Positions 1 through 9,427 are shown, counted from the first letter of the stretch. The stretch is DNA of 64,000 bases from Nostoc sp. KVJ20 (GCF_001712795.1 NZ_KV757652.1:21426-85425); one strand, 5' to 3'. The notes: a model not told the origin generated them from the letters alone. Numbers and translations: made by a program.

Positions 1-298
1 GTTTTAACCCTCTGATTTATAAGGCTTAAAGGTTAATTCGCGGATATGTCTATTGGGAATTGGTGATTGTTACTTTCTTCTTATTACCCATGCCCCATGC
101 CCAATACCCTTGAAGTTAGTTATTAAGATTGCATCGGAGAATTAGATAGCTGACACCTGAACGTGCTAAAAAATTCTTAGCAGCGTGTCAAATCAGGATT
201 GCTCCGTCACTAAAAACTCGTAATTGCACTTTATGACTGATGTAAAGATTTTCTCTGGAATATCTTTACGAATCCCAAATCCAATATCCCAAATTGTT

Positions 299-985
299 AT
301 GACAGTTGCTTCAAGTCCCTGTGTTTTGGTGATTGAAACCGATGAGAGCCTAGCAAATCAGCTTGCTTGCGATTTGCAAGAAGCCGGCTATGAATCAATT
401 TTGGCTCATGATGCGACCAGTGGCTTACAACACTGTCGCGATCGCCAACCTGCTTTAATTGTCTTAGACCGGATGCTAGCAGGAGAATCAGGACTCTCAT
501 TGTGTAAAAATATGAGAAGCACTGGTATGCGATCGCCTGTATTGATTTTAATGGCAAGGGATACAGTCGATGATCGTGTAGCCTGTTTAGAAGCTGGAGC
601 GGATGATTACATCCTCAAGCCTTACCGTTCAGAAGACTTTTTGAAGTTAATTCGCCTCTACTTAAAACCCGATGTGGATACCACGGAGCAATTGCGCTTT
701 GGGGATTTGATTTTAGACATAGCAACTCGCCGTGCTATACATAGCGGACGGGCAATTGACTTAACAATGAAGGAATTTGAACTATTAAAATTCTTAATGG
801 AACATCCTCGTGAGGTGTTAACCCGCGAACAAATTTTAGAAAATGTTTGGGGTTACGACTTTCTGGGTGAGTCGAATGTAATTGAAGTGTACATCCGCTA
901 CTTGCGCCTAAAAATTGAAGATGAAGGTCAAAAGCGGCTCATTCAGACAGTGCGCGGTGTCGGCTACGTTTTAAGAGAATCCTAG
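299..985 (+). CDS. nblR: OmpR/PhoB-family response regulator (NblR-like)
   Basis: DNA-binding response regulator of 228 residues. The N-terminal receiver domain has an acidic pocket near its start (ETDES), a phospho-acceptor Asp in VLDRMLAG and a conserved Lys in ILKPY. The C-terminal winged helix carries LTMKEFELLKFL and ends TVRGVGYVLRES. I start at the ATG at 299 because the receiver fold begins directly after it. An ATG at 233 and a TTG at 224 would add 22-25 residues with no family counterpart. The overall sequence resembles the cyanobacterial NblR group, whose founding member controls phycobilisome breakdown under nutrient or light stress in Synechococcus. That assignment is from memory of the family; RppA/RpaB-type paralogues are possible. 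No histidine kinase is adjacent. Confidence 0.85.
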   Translation: MTVASSPCVLVIETDESLANQLACDLQEAGYESILAHDATSGLQHCRDRQPALIVLDRMLAGESGLSLCKNMRSTGMRSPVLILMARDTVDDRVACLEAGADDYILKPYRSEDFLKLIRLYLKPDVDTTEQLRFGDLILDIATRRAIHSGRAIDLTMKEFELLKFLMEHPREVLTREQILENVWGYDFLGESNVIEVYIRYLRLKIEDEGQKRLIQTVRGVGYVLRES

Positions 986-1144
986 TACAGGCGGAAGTTT
1001 CCCTACCTTTAACAACGGGTTTAAGCCTCTTGTCTGTTAATTGAGGTTAAAAACGGCTGTGTATTAGGGGACGAATCAAAGCCGTGGGTTTTCCAGCTTA
1101 AATTCTGTAAAATTGAAATCTAAATTACAAAATCGAACAAATAT

Positions 1145-1651
1145 ATGAGTCGTCGGCTAAGTTTGCTCTCGATATTGCTGAGTATTTTTCTGATGGGCTG
1201 TTCTATGCCAACAACAGCTAAACCTCCCAGCCTCACCTCTGGTTCTCAAACTCCAGCACCAGAGAATTTAGGTCAAACACTACCAATTTCTGCTAAAGCC
1301 ATTGTTCCGAATGGTACAACAATTAAATTAGAGGTGGCGCAGACCCCAGAACAGCAAGCGATGGGCTTGATGTATCGACCAGCTTTGCCAGATGACCGAG
1401 GGATGCTGTTTGGATTCCCTTCAGCACAGCCAGTAAGTTTTTGGATGAAGAATGTACCAGTGCCTTTGGATATGGTATTTTTACAGAACGGTGTCGTTAA
1501 ATATATTCAAGCTTCTGCACCTCCTTGTGCAAATCAGCCTTGTCCTACCTATGGCCCAAACACACCAATAGATAAGGTAATTGAACTTCGCTCTGGAAGA
1601 GCTGCCGAATTGAACTTGAAAGTGGGCGATACTGTCAAAATCGAATTTTGA
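1145..1651 (+). CDS. DUF192 family lipoprotein
   Basis: Secreted protein of 168 residues. It has a lipoprotein signal peptide (hydrophobic stretch from about residue 6, lipobox LMGC with Cys at about 19), a Pro/Thr-rich linker, then a DUF192 domain from about residue 50. The domain shows the family signature: EQQAMGLMYRPALPDDRGMLF, then SFWMKN and VPLDMVFL. DUF192 proteins are small periplasmic beta-rich proteins of unknown biochemical function. The gene stands alone, with about 160 bp to the upstream regulator and 550 bp of non-coding sequence downstream. Confidence 0.85.
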   Translation: MSRRLSLLSILLSIFLMGCSMPTTAKPPSLTSGSQTPAPENLGQTLPISAKAIVPNGTTIKLEVAQTPEQQAMGLMYRPALPDDRGMLFGFPSAQPVSFWMKNVPVPLDMVFLQNGVVKYIQASAPPCANQPCPTYGPNTPIDKVIELRSGRAAELNLKVGDTVKIEF

Positions 1652-2201
1652 GACTTTAGTGCTTTGCGACCATAAAGACTTAAGTAGTTACTCTGTTAAG
1701 AACCTGCATGGTCTAAGTATATGTTTTTTTTGTAAAAAATATCACTATATGTGGTAAAACAGTCACTTGTAACGCTAATATTTGAAAACTGTGGTAATGA
1801 TGTAAAATTCTACTGTCTCCAACCTGAAATTGCGGTCTTGAGGTTTGGTTGCAAAAATATTCCCTTGGGCGTAAGTGTAAATAGTCGCCAATAAGAGAGT
1901 ATAGGCTATGGAATCTTTGTTACTACACGTGTGATTAAATAAAGCACAAAAGTCAACGAGATGGAGCCAATTTAACTAAGCAAAAATACTGCTTGAAAAT
2001 CGAGCAGATGGTTTGTAGGAAAATTTCTATTTCTTAGACCTTTTATGAGAAGCCTTTCTCTAAGGCAAATCAAAAAAGCTGTGCTGGGGTGGGTGTATAG
2101 CCGATAACGGCACAGTGACAGATTAAATACTGGCTACTGTCTACCAAGCAATGGTGAACTGATATATGACAATACATTCTGCACAAGGAGGTGAGATACA
2201 A
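1652..2201. other. Non-coding stretch upstream of the DUF2949 gene
   Basis: About 550 bp without a convincing ORF. It is AT-rich at first. Around 2046-2065 there is a short hairpin (GAGAAGCCTTTCTC), and at 2080-2120 an inverted pair GCTGTGC/GCACAGT separated by about 25 nt. The second structure could belong to a leader RNA of the small gene that starts at 2202, but nothing here identifies a known RNA class. Confidence 0.3.
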
Positions 2202-2393
2202 ATGTCACCATCGAAATATTCTCGACTGATGCATTTTTTACAAGAAGATTTGGCGATTTCCACAGCCTCACTGGCGGTGGTGCTTCGACACCGTGAGCAA
2301 GACCCAGGCCCTTTAGCAATGATTCTTTGGCAGTATGGGTTGATTACTTTAGAGCAGTTAGAAAAAATTTATGATTGGCTGGAAACGGCATAG
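2202..2393 (+). CDS. DUF2949 small protein
   Basis: Small protein of 63 residues matching the cyanobacterial DUF2949 pattern (FLQEDLAIS...VLRHREQDPGPLAMILWQYGLITLEQLEKIYDWLE). A perfect Shine-Dalgarno, AAGGAGGTGA at 2185-2194, lies seven bases before the ATG at 2202 and decides the start. The in-frame ATG at 2166 lies upstream of that site. Function is unknown; the fold looks all-helical and soluble. The unusually strong ribosome binding site suggests high expression. Confidence 0.8.
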   Translation: MSPSKYSRLMHFLQEDLAISTASLAVVLRHREQDPGPLAMILWQYGLITLEQLEKIYDWLETA

Positions 2394-2680
2394 GTCATAC
2401 CAATTTTGGATTTTGGGTTTTGGATTTAAAGTCTTTACCAAAAGACCCTTAACGGATTCTCAAACCAACACTATTTATACCAATTTGGTATCATACTAAG
2501 TTGACAAAGTTAGTTTCTTTGGTGTCAAAGACGCTGCGCTACTGTTTCGGGAGCAAATAATACTATCTAGGACAACTTGGTATGATTTAGGAGAATTGAG
2601 CCATGTCACATCAACTCTACGTTGTGCAAAAGTTGATATCTGAATCTATTGACTCTGGCGGTTTCTACTCATTTATATAC

Positions 2681-2724
2681 AAATTAAAAGAGCGAGTTGA
2701 TAATTTAACTCGCTCTTTTAATTT
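2681..2724. terminator. Bidirectional intrinsic terminator
   Basis: Perfect 18-bp inverted repeat (arms 2681-2698 and 2707-2724, 8-nt loop) with A-rich and T-rich flanks, so it can end transcription on both strands. It lies 37 bp beyond the stop codon of the minus-strand aminotransferase and also faces the DUF2949 gene. Confidence 0.85.
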
Positions 2725-2760
2725 GTCCTTTGTCCTTTGCTAATGACCAATGACCAATGA

Positions 2761-3912
2761 CTATTGTGTAAACACTCTAACTGCTGCTGCTACACCAGAA
2801 CCAGGGGTAAAGTCTTCGTAGCCAAGTTCTGAGAGGGTAACTTCTAAGGATGCTATACAACTGAGGATATCGCGATCGCTCACAAAACCCAAGTGACCAA
2901 TGCGGAAAATTTTGTTGCTCAAATGGTCTTGACCACCTGCTAGGGCAATATCAAAGCGTTTTTTCATCACTGACCGAATCTTATCCGGTTCAATTCCCTG
3001 TGGTGCTACAGCCGTAATCGCTGGACTAGCAGAACTATCTGCTGCAAACAGGGGTAAATTTAACCCTTGAATGGCGGCGCGGGTAGCATTTTTCAGCCGT
3101 TCGTGTCGAGCAAATATTGACTCCAAGCCTTCATCTTTCATGATTCGCAACGTGGTGTGTAACGCTACAATCAAGTTCACAGGCGGAGTAAATGGAGTTG
3201 TATTTTTGGCTGTGGCTTTACGATATTTGCCTAAGTCCAAATAATATTTTGGTAGCTTCGCAGTTTTGTAAGCTTCCCAAGCCTTGGGACTGACAGAAAC
3301 AAAACCCAATCCCGGCGGAATCATATAACCTTTTTGGGAACCGGAGGCGACTATATCCAAGCCCCAAGCATCCACGGGTAGATTAAACGCACCCAAGCTA
3401 GTCACCGCATCAACGATAATTAAAGCTTCACCATGTTCTTTAACGTGGCGGTTGATGGTTTCTAGGTCATTCAAGACACCCGTCGAGGTTTCGCTGTGGG
3501 TAATGATTACGGCTTTGATTTGCTTTTGGGTATCTGCTTGGAGTTTTTCAGCAAATACTGCGGGGTCTAAGGGTTTTCCCCATTCCACCTTAACTTCTTC
3601 TACATTCAAACCGTAGGCTTGACCAACTTCTACCCAGCGTTCACCAAATTTACCATTAGAGCCAACTAAAATGCGATCGCCTGGAGAGAGAAAATTAATT
3701 ATTCCGGCTTCTACAGCACCCGTACCACTGACATTTAGCGTCAACACATCACTTTGAGTTTGGTGCAGCCACTTCAGGTTTTCCGTCACCTCTGCCAATA
3801 TGTTGCTAAATTCACTGGTACGATGCCCAATCGGATGCTTGGCTAATGCCAGTAAGGCAGCTTCTGGCACCGGTGTTGGGCCTGGAATCATCAGCATCAG
3901 CTTATCGTTCAT
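2761..3912 (-). CDS. Class V aminotransferase (alanine/serine-glyoxylate type)
   Basis: PLP-dependent aminotransferase of 383 residues, fold type I. The N-terminus MLMIPGPTPVPE and GHRTSEF are typical of the alanine-glyoxylate/serine-pyruvate aminotransferase group. The PLP lysine sits in GSQKGYMIPPGLGF. Homologues in cyanobacteria take part in photorespiratory glyoxylate-to-glycine conversion and are sometimes annotated as the small subunit of a soluble hydrogenase, which is a historical misnomer. A strong terminator follows the gene. Substrate preference cannot be read from the sequence. Confidence 0.92.
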   Translation of the reverse strand: MNDKLMLMIPGPTPVPEAALLALAKHPIGHRTSEFSNILAEVTENLKWLHQTQSDVLTLNVSGTGAVEAGIINFLSPGDRILVGSNGKFGERWVEVGQAYGLNVEEVKVEWGKPLDPAVFAEKLQADTQKQIKAVIITHSETSTGVLNDLETINRHVKEHGEALIIVDAVTSLGAFNLPVDAWGLDIVASGSQKGYMIPPGLGFVSVSPKAWEAYKTAKLPKYYLDLGKYRKATAKNTTPFTPPVNLIVALHTTLRIMKDEGLESIFARHERLKNATRAAIQGLNLPLFAADSSASPAITAVAPQGIEPDKIRSVMKKRFDIALAGGQDHLSNKIFRIGHLGFVSDRDILSCIASLEVTLSELGYEDFTPGSGVAAAVRVFTQ

Positions 3913-4334
3913 GTGTGTATCCTAAAAGTCAAATAAAAGTCAAAATTGTGGGAATTTGGTTTATTCTGGCAGCAAATTCTAGATATTTATCTAAAAATTA
4001 CACTGAGATCGTTACCAGACTTGTTGTATATTTTCCAAATCTATAGGAAAAGTATCATGAGAGTTACTGATCGGTCAGCTTGAACTTTGCAATTTATACC
4101 GAGACTTCAACTCAGATAAAACCTTTGTTCCAGGCAATCTTACCACACACCTAGACGCCAGGTTAAGACGTTTGCTCATAGGGGAGGGACTATTTTCGCT
4201 AAGGATGAAACGTCTATCTAGATGAGGCACAGGTATGATCAATTCTTAAATCTTACCCATGATTCGCTTCGGCTGTTTTGATAAAAACACGCTAAATCGT
4301 TTTGAATATCGCGGGAATCGTCGGTGAAAAAGCA

Positions 4335-4649
4335 ATGTTTTGTTTCCACGAAGGAAGTAATCGTCTACACTATGCGGAAAACTTGGATGTCACCGTTTGC
4401 TAAGAGATAGAAGATACCCAACCCAAACTTTTTAATGTACTTGGGTCGAAAATTTGTTCTTGGGTTGCCATTGTTTAAAGAATACCTCCATCTATAAAGG
4501 AGGCGATGATTTACTACAGTCCAAATCACTTAGATTCTAATATCCAAGCCTTTTCTGGCTTACTCAATGGCGATTTATTTGCCACAGAAGTTGAGATATT
4601 CATGCTACTAATTGCTGTACTTTATGATGTTGAATTTATTGGGAAGTGA
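4335..4649 (+). pseudogene. Possible decayed coding sequence with two in-frame stops
   Basis: One reading frame stays protein-like from the ATG at 4335 to the TGA at 4647-4649, apart from in-frame TAA codons at 4401 and about 4476. The last segment (ATG at 4506, 47 codons: MIYYSPNHLDSNIQ...AVLYDVEFIGK) is preceded by AAAGGAGG, though only 2 nt before the ATG, so it could be a real 47-residue peptide. I recognise no family. Equally, this could be chance. Confidence 0.22.
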
Positions 4650-4834
4650 TGCCTACGGTGGGGTACGCCTACGTTATTAACTATCAGTTTTTATACTACA
4701 CTTACAAAATTGCTACAATCGTGACTAGTCTTTTTAATTACTATTCATGGTGAGTCGTTTTTAACTAGTGTTCAGTTCATAAACTGTCACTCACCAGATC
4801 CCCGGTATTCTTGCAAAAGAGATATTCTTAGTTA

Positions 4835-5000
4835 GTGCAAGGAGTGATACCATTTCACCACATGTTTGTCACAAGTTATCCCCGTAATGCTCCCTCCTCA
4901 GGGAATGTTGCAGATTTCAAATGTTGCATCAAACGAGTGAGTTGGTATAAGCTTTTACGGGAAAGCGCTTGAGTGAGCAAAACTCTCAAGCGCTTTTTCG
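4835..5000 (+). ncRNA. Candidate structured small RNA with intrinsic terminator
   Basis: A long-range stem pairs ATACCATTTCAC (4847-4858) with GTGAGTTGGTAT (4937-4948), with one mismatch and one G-T pair. It continues inward as GTTTG (4864-4868) with CAAAC (4930-4934). Inside sit a TCCCT/AGGGA hairpin and a direct repeat of AATGTTGCA. The terminator at 4962-4998 follows at once, and no ORF precedes it. The 5' end is a guess. The long irregular hairpin recalls 6S-type RNAs but I cannot assign a family. Confidence 0.4.
4962..4998 (+). terminator. Intrinsic terminator without an upstream gene
   Basis: Arms AAAGCGCTTGAG and CTCAAGCGCTTT with an 11-nt loop, followed by TTTCGTG. Since no plus-strand ORF leads into it, it probably ends the small RNA proposed just upstream. 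Confidence 0.7.
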
Positions 5001-5020
5001 TGTATAAATAAAACAAGAGT

Positions 5021-5047
5021 CAGAATTCAGAATTCAGAATTCAGAAT
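5021..5047. repeat. Short tandem repeat (CAGAATT)n
   Basis: Nearly four copies of a CAGAATT heptamer. Heptameric short tandem repeats of this sort are a hallmark of intergenic DNA in heterocystous cyanobacteria. Confidence 0.8.
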
Positions 5048-5405
5048 ACTCTACCTATAAAGGAGACTCTAGGAGTTTTCTCAACTCCTTGCTAATTGTT
5101 GCCGAGACTTTGAGCAAATAACTGATAGCCTGTAATTTTTCACGCTTGTCTGAGGGCAAGAAGTTTTTGTTCTAAGTCTTTGAGTGTCACGGATGCAAAT
5201 CCTCTAATGTTTTTTCAGGCTACATTTACAATTTTATCGATTGCTAAGTACAACATTTCATTAATTCATAGCAAATTTTCTGCCCCCTACCCTGCGGAAA
5301 AGCGTAGCCTACGGGGAAGCAAGCTACGCGTAGCGTCTCGTAGAGAAGTGCATCTATGTTTAAATTTCACCCCTCAATTCGCCACGAGTTTACGCAAAAC
5401 TCTAC

Positions 5406-8027
5406 TTAGCCAACTACAAAATTCACCAACTTTCCCGGAACCACAATTACCTTTTTAATCTCTTTGCCTTCGATATAACGCTGGGCAATTTCTGACTCAC
5501 GGGCGTATTTCTCCAACGCTGCTTTATCTGCTTGTGCTGGTACTTGAATCGAGCCACGAGTTTTACCCATAACTTGAATTACTAAAGTGATTTCATCAGC
5601 TACCAAAGCCGCAGGGTCAAATAATGGCCAAGTTTGAGTGTGAACTGAATCACTTTCACCCAATAAATGCCACAATTCATCAGCAATGTGTGGTGCAAAT
5701 GGTGCTAGTAAAACCACCAAAGTCCGAATACCTTCTGCATAAATTGGTGAATTTTTGCCGTCAGCATCAGTTAAGGCGTTACTCAGCTTCATCAATTCTG
5801 AAATCGCTGTGTTGAATTGATATTCATCTTCCACATCTTCCGTTACTGCTTGAATAGCCGTATGAATTGCCCGCCGCAATTCCTTTTCTGCCTTAGTTAA
5901 ATCAGAGAGTTCAGCTTTTTTACGGGATACCCCAGCCGCAACATAATCTGTCACCAAACGCCAAACTCGATTTAAAAAGCGGGATTGTCCTTCCACATCG
6001 GCTTCATCCCATTCCAGGTCTTTTTCTGGCGGCGCTTTGAACAAGATGAACATCCGCGCTGTGTCTACACCATATTTGGAAATTACATCTTCTGGCGCTA
6101 CACCATTGCCCTTTGATTTAGACATGGTGGCATAGAGACGTTGTAACGGTTCACCAGTCTGGGGGTCACGGGGGTCGGCTGAATTTACTAGATTAGAAGG
6201 AATCCATTTATCTTTACCACCCTTTTTGGGATTTAGGTAAGTTAAACCCTGCACCATACCTTGAGTTAACAGCCGTTGGAAGGGTTCGTCAAAATTTAAT
6301 AAACCTCTGTCTCGTAACACCTTAGTAAAGAACCGCGAATACAACAAATGTAAAATCGCGTGTTCAATTCCACCCACATACTGGTCAACTGGCATCCAGT
6401 CGTTAATTTTACTGGAATCAAAAACCTGTTCTTCATTCTTCGCGTCAGGAAACCGTAAGAAATACCACGAGGAATCAATAAAGGTATCCATCGTGTCAGT
6501 TTCCCGCTTCGCCGGAGTGCCACAAGTCGGACAAGGCACATTTACCCAGCTTTCCAACTGAGTCAAAGGTGAACCGCCACGTCCAGTAAATTCCACCTCT
6601 TCTGGCAACTCTACTGGCAAATCTTTATCGGGAACTGGCACTATCCCACAGTTGGGACAGTGAATTACAGGTATGGGTGCGCCCCAATAACGCTGCCGCG
6701 AAATTAACCAATCCCGCAAGCGATATTGCACCCGCACTTTACCAAAACCTTGTTGTTCGGCGTATTCAATTATTGCTTGTTTAGCCTCTATAGAAGCCAT
6801 ACCAGTAAAAGCCCCAGAATTAATTAAAATTCCTGGTTCAGTGTATGCCTGGTTATATTCAATTTGGATGAGTTGCGTGACTTCATCATTTTCTGATGTT
6901 GGAGTTAAATCAAAACCTGCCACATCATCTGGGGAAACAATGACAAAATCAATCGGCAAATCATAATTTTTGGCAAACTTAAAATCCCGAACATCATGTG
7001 CCGGTACACCCATCACTGCCCCAGTACCATACTCGTACAGTACATAGTCAGCAATCCAAATAGGCACTTCCTCGCCTGTAAATGGATTAATTGCCTTACC
7101 ACCTGTGGGGATACCTCGCTTAGGTTTGTCTTCAGCGGTACGTTCCAACTCACTTTGATTGGAAACTTCTTTAATAAAAACTTCTACCGCCGCTTGTTGT
7201 TCTTTTGTAGTGACACCTTTTGTTAAAGGATGTTCTGGTGCTAACACCAAGTAACTGACACCATAAACGGTATCTGGGCGTGTGGTGTAAACACCGATTT
7301 TTTCATCTATCCCAACGATAGGAAATTCTAAATAAGCGCCTGTAGATTTACCAATCCAGTTTGCCTGCATCGACTTGACGCGTTCCGGCCAACCTGTCAA
7401 TTTATGCAAATCATTGAGCAATTCTTCGGCGTAGTCAGTAATTTTGAAAAACCACTGGCGTAATAATTTGCGCTCAACTATTGCCCCACTGCGCCAGGAA
7501 CGTCCTTCGTTATCAACTTGCTCGTTTGCCAGTACAGTTTGATCAATAGGGTCCCAGTTTACTGCTGCTTCTTTTTGGTAAGCTAACCCTGCTTGCAAAA
7601 ACTGCAAAAAAATCCATTGTGTCCACTTGTAATAGTCTGGTGAACAGGTAGCAAGTTCACATTCCCAATCAATGGATAAACCAAGACGCTGCAATTGCTG
7701 CCGCATCTGGGCCATATTCTGATAAGTCCACTTTGCTGGCGGTACACCACGGTCAATGGCGGCGTTTTCTGCTGGCAAGCCAAAGGCATCCCAACCCATT
7801 GGGTGTATTACCCTATACCCTTGCATTCGCTTGAGGCGGGCAATCACGTCGGTAATCGTATAATTACGGACGTGACCCATGTGTAGGCTGCCCGATGGAT
7901 AAGGGAACATGGATAAAGCGTAAAATTTTGGCTTGTTGCTAGCTGTGGGTGTCTGATCTAAGCCAAGTTCTACCCATGTCTTTTGCCATTTTTCCTCAAT
8001 TGCTGCTGGGTTATATCGAGAATCCAC
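5406..8027 (-). CDS. leuS: Leucyl-tRNA synthetase
   Basis: Class I aminoacyl-tRNA synthetase of 873 residues that charges tRNA-Leu in the cytoplasm. The HIGH signature appears as LHMGH at about residue 50 (FPYPSGSLHMGHVRNY), the KMSKS loop as TMSKSKGNGV in the C-terminal half, and the editing domain lies between them (TTRPDTVYGVSYLVLAPEHP). The zinc-like CPNCG...CPTCG pairs are present. I prefer the GTG at 8027 (MDSRYNPAAIEEKW), with AGGAG eight bases upstream; the TTG at 8030 would add one residue. Two tandem palindromes lie just upstream (see 8054-8076). Confidence 0.97.
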   Translation of the reverse strand: MDSRYNPAAIEEKWQKTWVELGLDQTPTASNKPKFYALSMFPYPSGSLHMGHVRNYTITDVIARLKRMQGYRVIHPMGWDAFGLPAENAAIDRGVPPAKWTYQNMAQMRQQLQRLGLSIDWECELATCSPDYYKWTQWIFLQFLQAGLAYQKEAAVNWDPIDQTVLANEQVDNEGRSWRSGAIVERKLLRQWFFKITDYAEELLNDLHKLTGWPERVKSMQANWIGKSTGAYLEFPIVGIDEKIGVYTTRPDTVYGVSYLVLAPEHPLTKGVTTKEQQAAVEVFIKEVSNQSELERTAEDKPKRGIPTGGKAINPFTGEEVPIWIADYVLYEYGTGAVMGVPAHDVRDFKFAKNYDLPIDFVIVSPDDVAGFDLTPTSENDEVTQLIQIEYNQAYTEPGILINSGAFTGMASIEAKQAIIEYAEQQGFGKVRVQYRLRDWLISRQRYWGAPIPVIHCPNCGIVPVPDKDLPVELPEEVEFTGRGGSPLTQLESWVNVPCPTCGTPAKRETDTMDTFIDSSWYFLRFPDAKNEEQVFDSSKINDWMPVDQYVGGIEHAILHLLYSRFFTKVLRDRGLLNFDEPFQRLLTQGMVQGLTYLNPKKGGKDKWIPSNLVNSADPRDPQTGEPLQRLYATMSKSKGNGVAPEDVISKYGVDTARMFILFKAPPEKDLEWDEADVEGQSRFLNRVWRLVTDYVAAGVSRKKAELSDLTKAEKELRRAIHTAIQAVTEDVEDEYQFNTAISELMKLSNALTDADGKNSPIYAEGIRTLVVLLAPFAPHIADELWHLLGESDSVHTQTWPLFDPAALVADEITLVIQVMGKTRGSIQVPAQADKAALEKYARESEIAQRYIEGKEIKKVIVVPGKLVNFVVG

Positions 8028-8053
8028 CAAAAATGCTCCTACTGGGTCTGTCT

Positions 8054-8076
8054 AGGTTAACCTGCTAGGTTAACCT
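8054..8076 (-). promoter_or_regulatory. Tandem palindromes upstream of leuS
   Basis: Two perfect copies of the 10-bp palindrome AGGTTAACCT, at 8054-8063 and 8067-8076 with a 3-bp spacer. They lie 27 bp before the leuS start, so probably in the promoter or leader. The spacing suggests an operator for a dimeric repressor, or alternative RNA hairpins. No regulator is known to me for this motif. Confidence 0.4.
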
Positions 8077-8183
8077 ATATTGTAGGTCAAGTACTCAAAG
8101 ATTTATATAATTGAGCATCAGCCTGATTATGCCCAAACTGTTAGCTTTTCGGGTATGGAAAAAGTCATTTAATGAAAGTTTAA

Positions 8184-8639
8184 ATGGTTGAATCAAATAT
8201 AGAATTTTCTGATTTGGTGAGGGTTTTTGTCTATGGCACGCTCAAACCAGGTGAAGCTAACTATAAAAGATATTGTGCTGGTAAAGTGGTTGATGTCAAA
8301 TTAGCTTTTGCACAAGGTAAATTGTTTGCTCTACCAATGGGATACCCGGCGATGACGCTAGGAGATAGCCAAGTTCACGGATATTTACTTTTTTTTCCCA
8401 ACCTAAAGATTTTAAATGAATTAGATGTGCTGGAAAGTTACCAGCCAACTAGACAACCATCAGCAAACCTCTATAATCGACAAATGATTGAGGTTTACGA
8501 TTCACAGTCGCTCTCTCTGGGTTGGGCTTGGGTTTATTTAATGACTCTAGACCGAGTTGAGCAATTAAGAGGCTGCCTCCAACCTGAGGGTTGGTGGAGT
8601 GGCTCAGGTTTAACTGCAAAATACAGTCATGAACTGTGA
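8184..8639 (+). CDS. Gamma-glutamylcyclotransferase-like (AIG2/GGCT) protein
   Basis: Protein of 151 residues with the GGCT-like fold signature near the N-terminus (VFVYGTLKPGEANY, about residues 13-26), which forms the substrate-binding loop, and a later acidic segment (LNELDVLESYQP) that holds the probable catalytic Glu. Family members release 5-oxoproline from gamma-glutamyl compounds or act on related amides; the actual substrate here is unknown. It is transcribed divergently from leuS with a short shared upstream region. Confidence 0.85.
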   Translation: MVESNIEFSDLVRVFVYGTLKPGEANYKRYCAGKVVDVKLAFAQGKLFALPMGYPAMTLGDSQVHGYLLFFPNLKILNELDVLESYQPTRQPSANLYNRQMIEVYDSQSLSLGWAWVYLMTLDRVEQLRGCLQPEGWWSGSGLTAKYSHEL

Positions 8640-8655
8640 ACTGTTAACTTTGTGA

Positions 8656-9270
8656 TTAGTTTATGTCCTGTCTAGAGTCCTGGCGTTGTGGCTGTACCCG
8701 ATAAACCGGATTTTCTGGAGAAGCTACTGCTGCTTTAGGAATTTCAATTACCGGGTTATTTAGTCCCACCATCAGCGGCGAAGGGGGAACTATAGACGCT
8801 GACGATGTTTGTATCGGTTCTGTTTGTGGTCTTTGTGCCAGTTGTGGTACTCTCGAAGCGCCAGGTACTAAGCTAGATACTGCGCCGATCACACAAGCAG
8901 CAACGGCTGCACCCCCCAGCATCCAGTTGAGACGAGAGCGGCGGTGCAAACGTGTCAAAACTTTCTGAACTGTTGCTTCTGGGGACTCTTGGGCTGCTGG
9001 TACTGGGAGCGTCCGCAAGCCTTGGCGCAGCTTTAACAGTCGGGCATACAAGCATTGAACCGAGGCATCATTTGCCAGCCATTCTTCTACTTGCTTGCGT
9101 TCGGTAGCTGTGACTTCACCATCGAGGTAAGCACTCAATAACTCGAAGCGATCGCGCTTCACCATATCCATAAGACCCGTTGATTCATTGGTATGCTTGT
9201 CCATTCCATCTGGCAAATCTTGAGGAAGTTGCAAAGGTGAACGGTCGTAAAACTGAGAATCAGTAGTCAT
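8656..9270 (-). CDS. sapG: Anti-sigma factor partner of the adjacent ECF sigma factor (SapG-like)
   Basis: Membrane protein of 204 residues. The cytoplasmic N-terminal region (FELLSAYLDGEVTATERKQVEEWLANDASVQ, about residues 42-75) has the anti-sigma domain helix pattern, but the HxxxCxxC zinc motif seen in many such proteins is absent. One transmembrane helix follows at about 115-135 (LGGAAVAACVIGAVSSLVPG), then a Pro/Gln-rich periplasmic tail. It lies 157 bp downstream of the sigma gene on the same strand, the usual arrangement for a sigma factor and its membrane-bound inhibitor. In Nostoc punctiforme a pair called SigG/SapG has been described; I equate this pair with it from gene order and sequence memory. 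Confidence 0.8.
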   Translation of the reverse strand: MTTDSQFYDRSPLQLPQDLPDGMDKHTNESTGLMDMVKRDRFELLSAYLDGEVTATERKQVEEWLANDASVQCLYARLLKLRQGLRTLPVPAAQESPEATVQKVLTRLHRRSRLNWMLGGAAVAACVIGAVSSLVPGASRVPQLAQRPQTEPIQTSSASIVPPSPLMVGLNNPVIEIPKAAVASPENPVYRVQPQRQDSRQDIN

Positions 9271-9427
9271 CTTAACATTATTACCAATTCATACACGGGT
9301 AAACTGGGCGGGAAATTCGGGAAAATTAGCCAATTTTCCTCCTTAGGGCAGAGGCAATCTACGTCTTTCTGGTAATTCTTAATCTATGCTTAAATTCTGC
9401 CATTGGGCAGAGGCAAAATACTGTAAA

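Larger units (their letters stand above)
3913..5405. other. 1.5 kb intergenic region
   Basis: No full-length gene is visible. From left to right it holds AT-rich DNA, a decayed ORF (4335-4649), a candidate structured RNA ending in a strong terminator (about 4835-5000), a CAGAATT short tandem repeat (5021-5047), and palindromic Nostoc-type repeats at about 5285-5345 with the GCGTCTCGTAGAGAAG core that recurs at 38160-38200. Confidence 0.6.

Noticed and set aside
2761..3912. Annotation as a soluble hydrogenase subunit
   Set aside because: The PLP-lysine motif and overall fold are those of class V aminotransferases; the hydrogenase label is a legacy error.
5180..5458. 92-codon plus-strand ORF
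   Set aside because: Crosses the GCGTCTCGTAGAGAAG repeat and enters leuS on the opposite strand.
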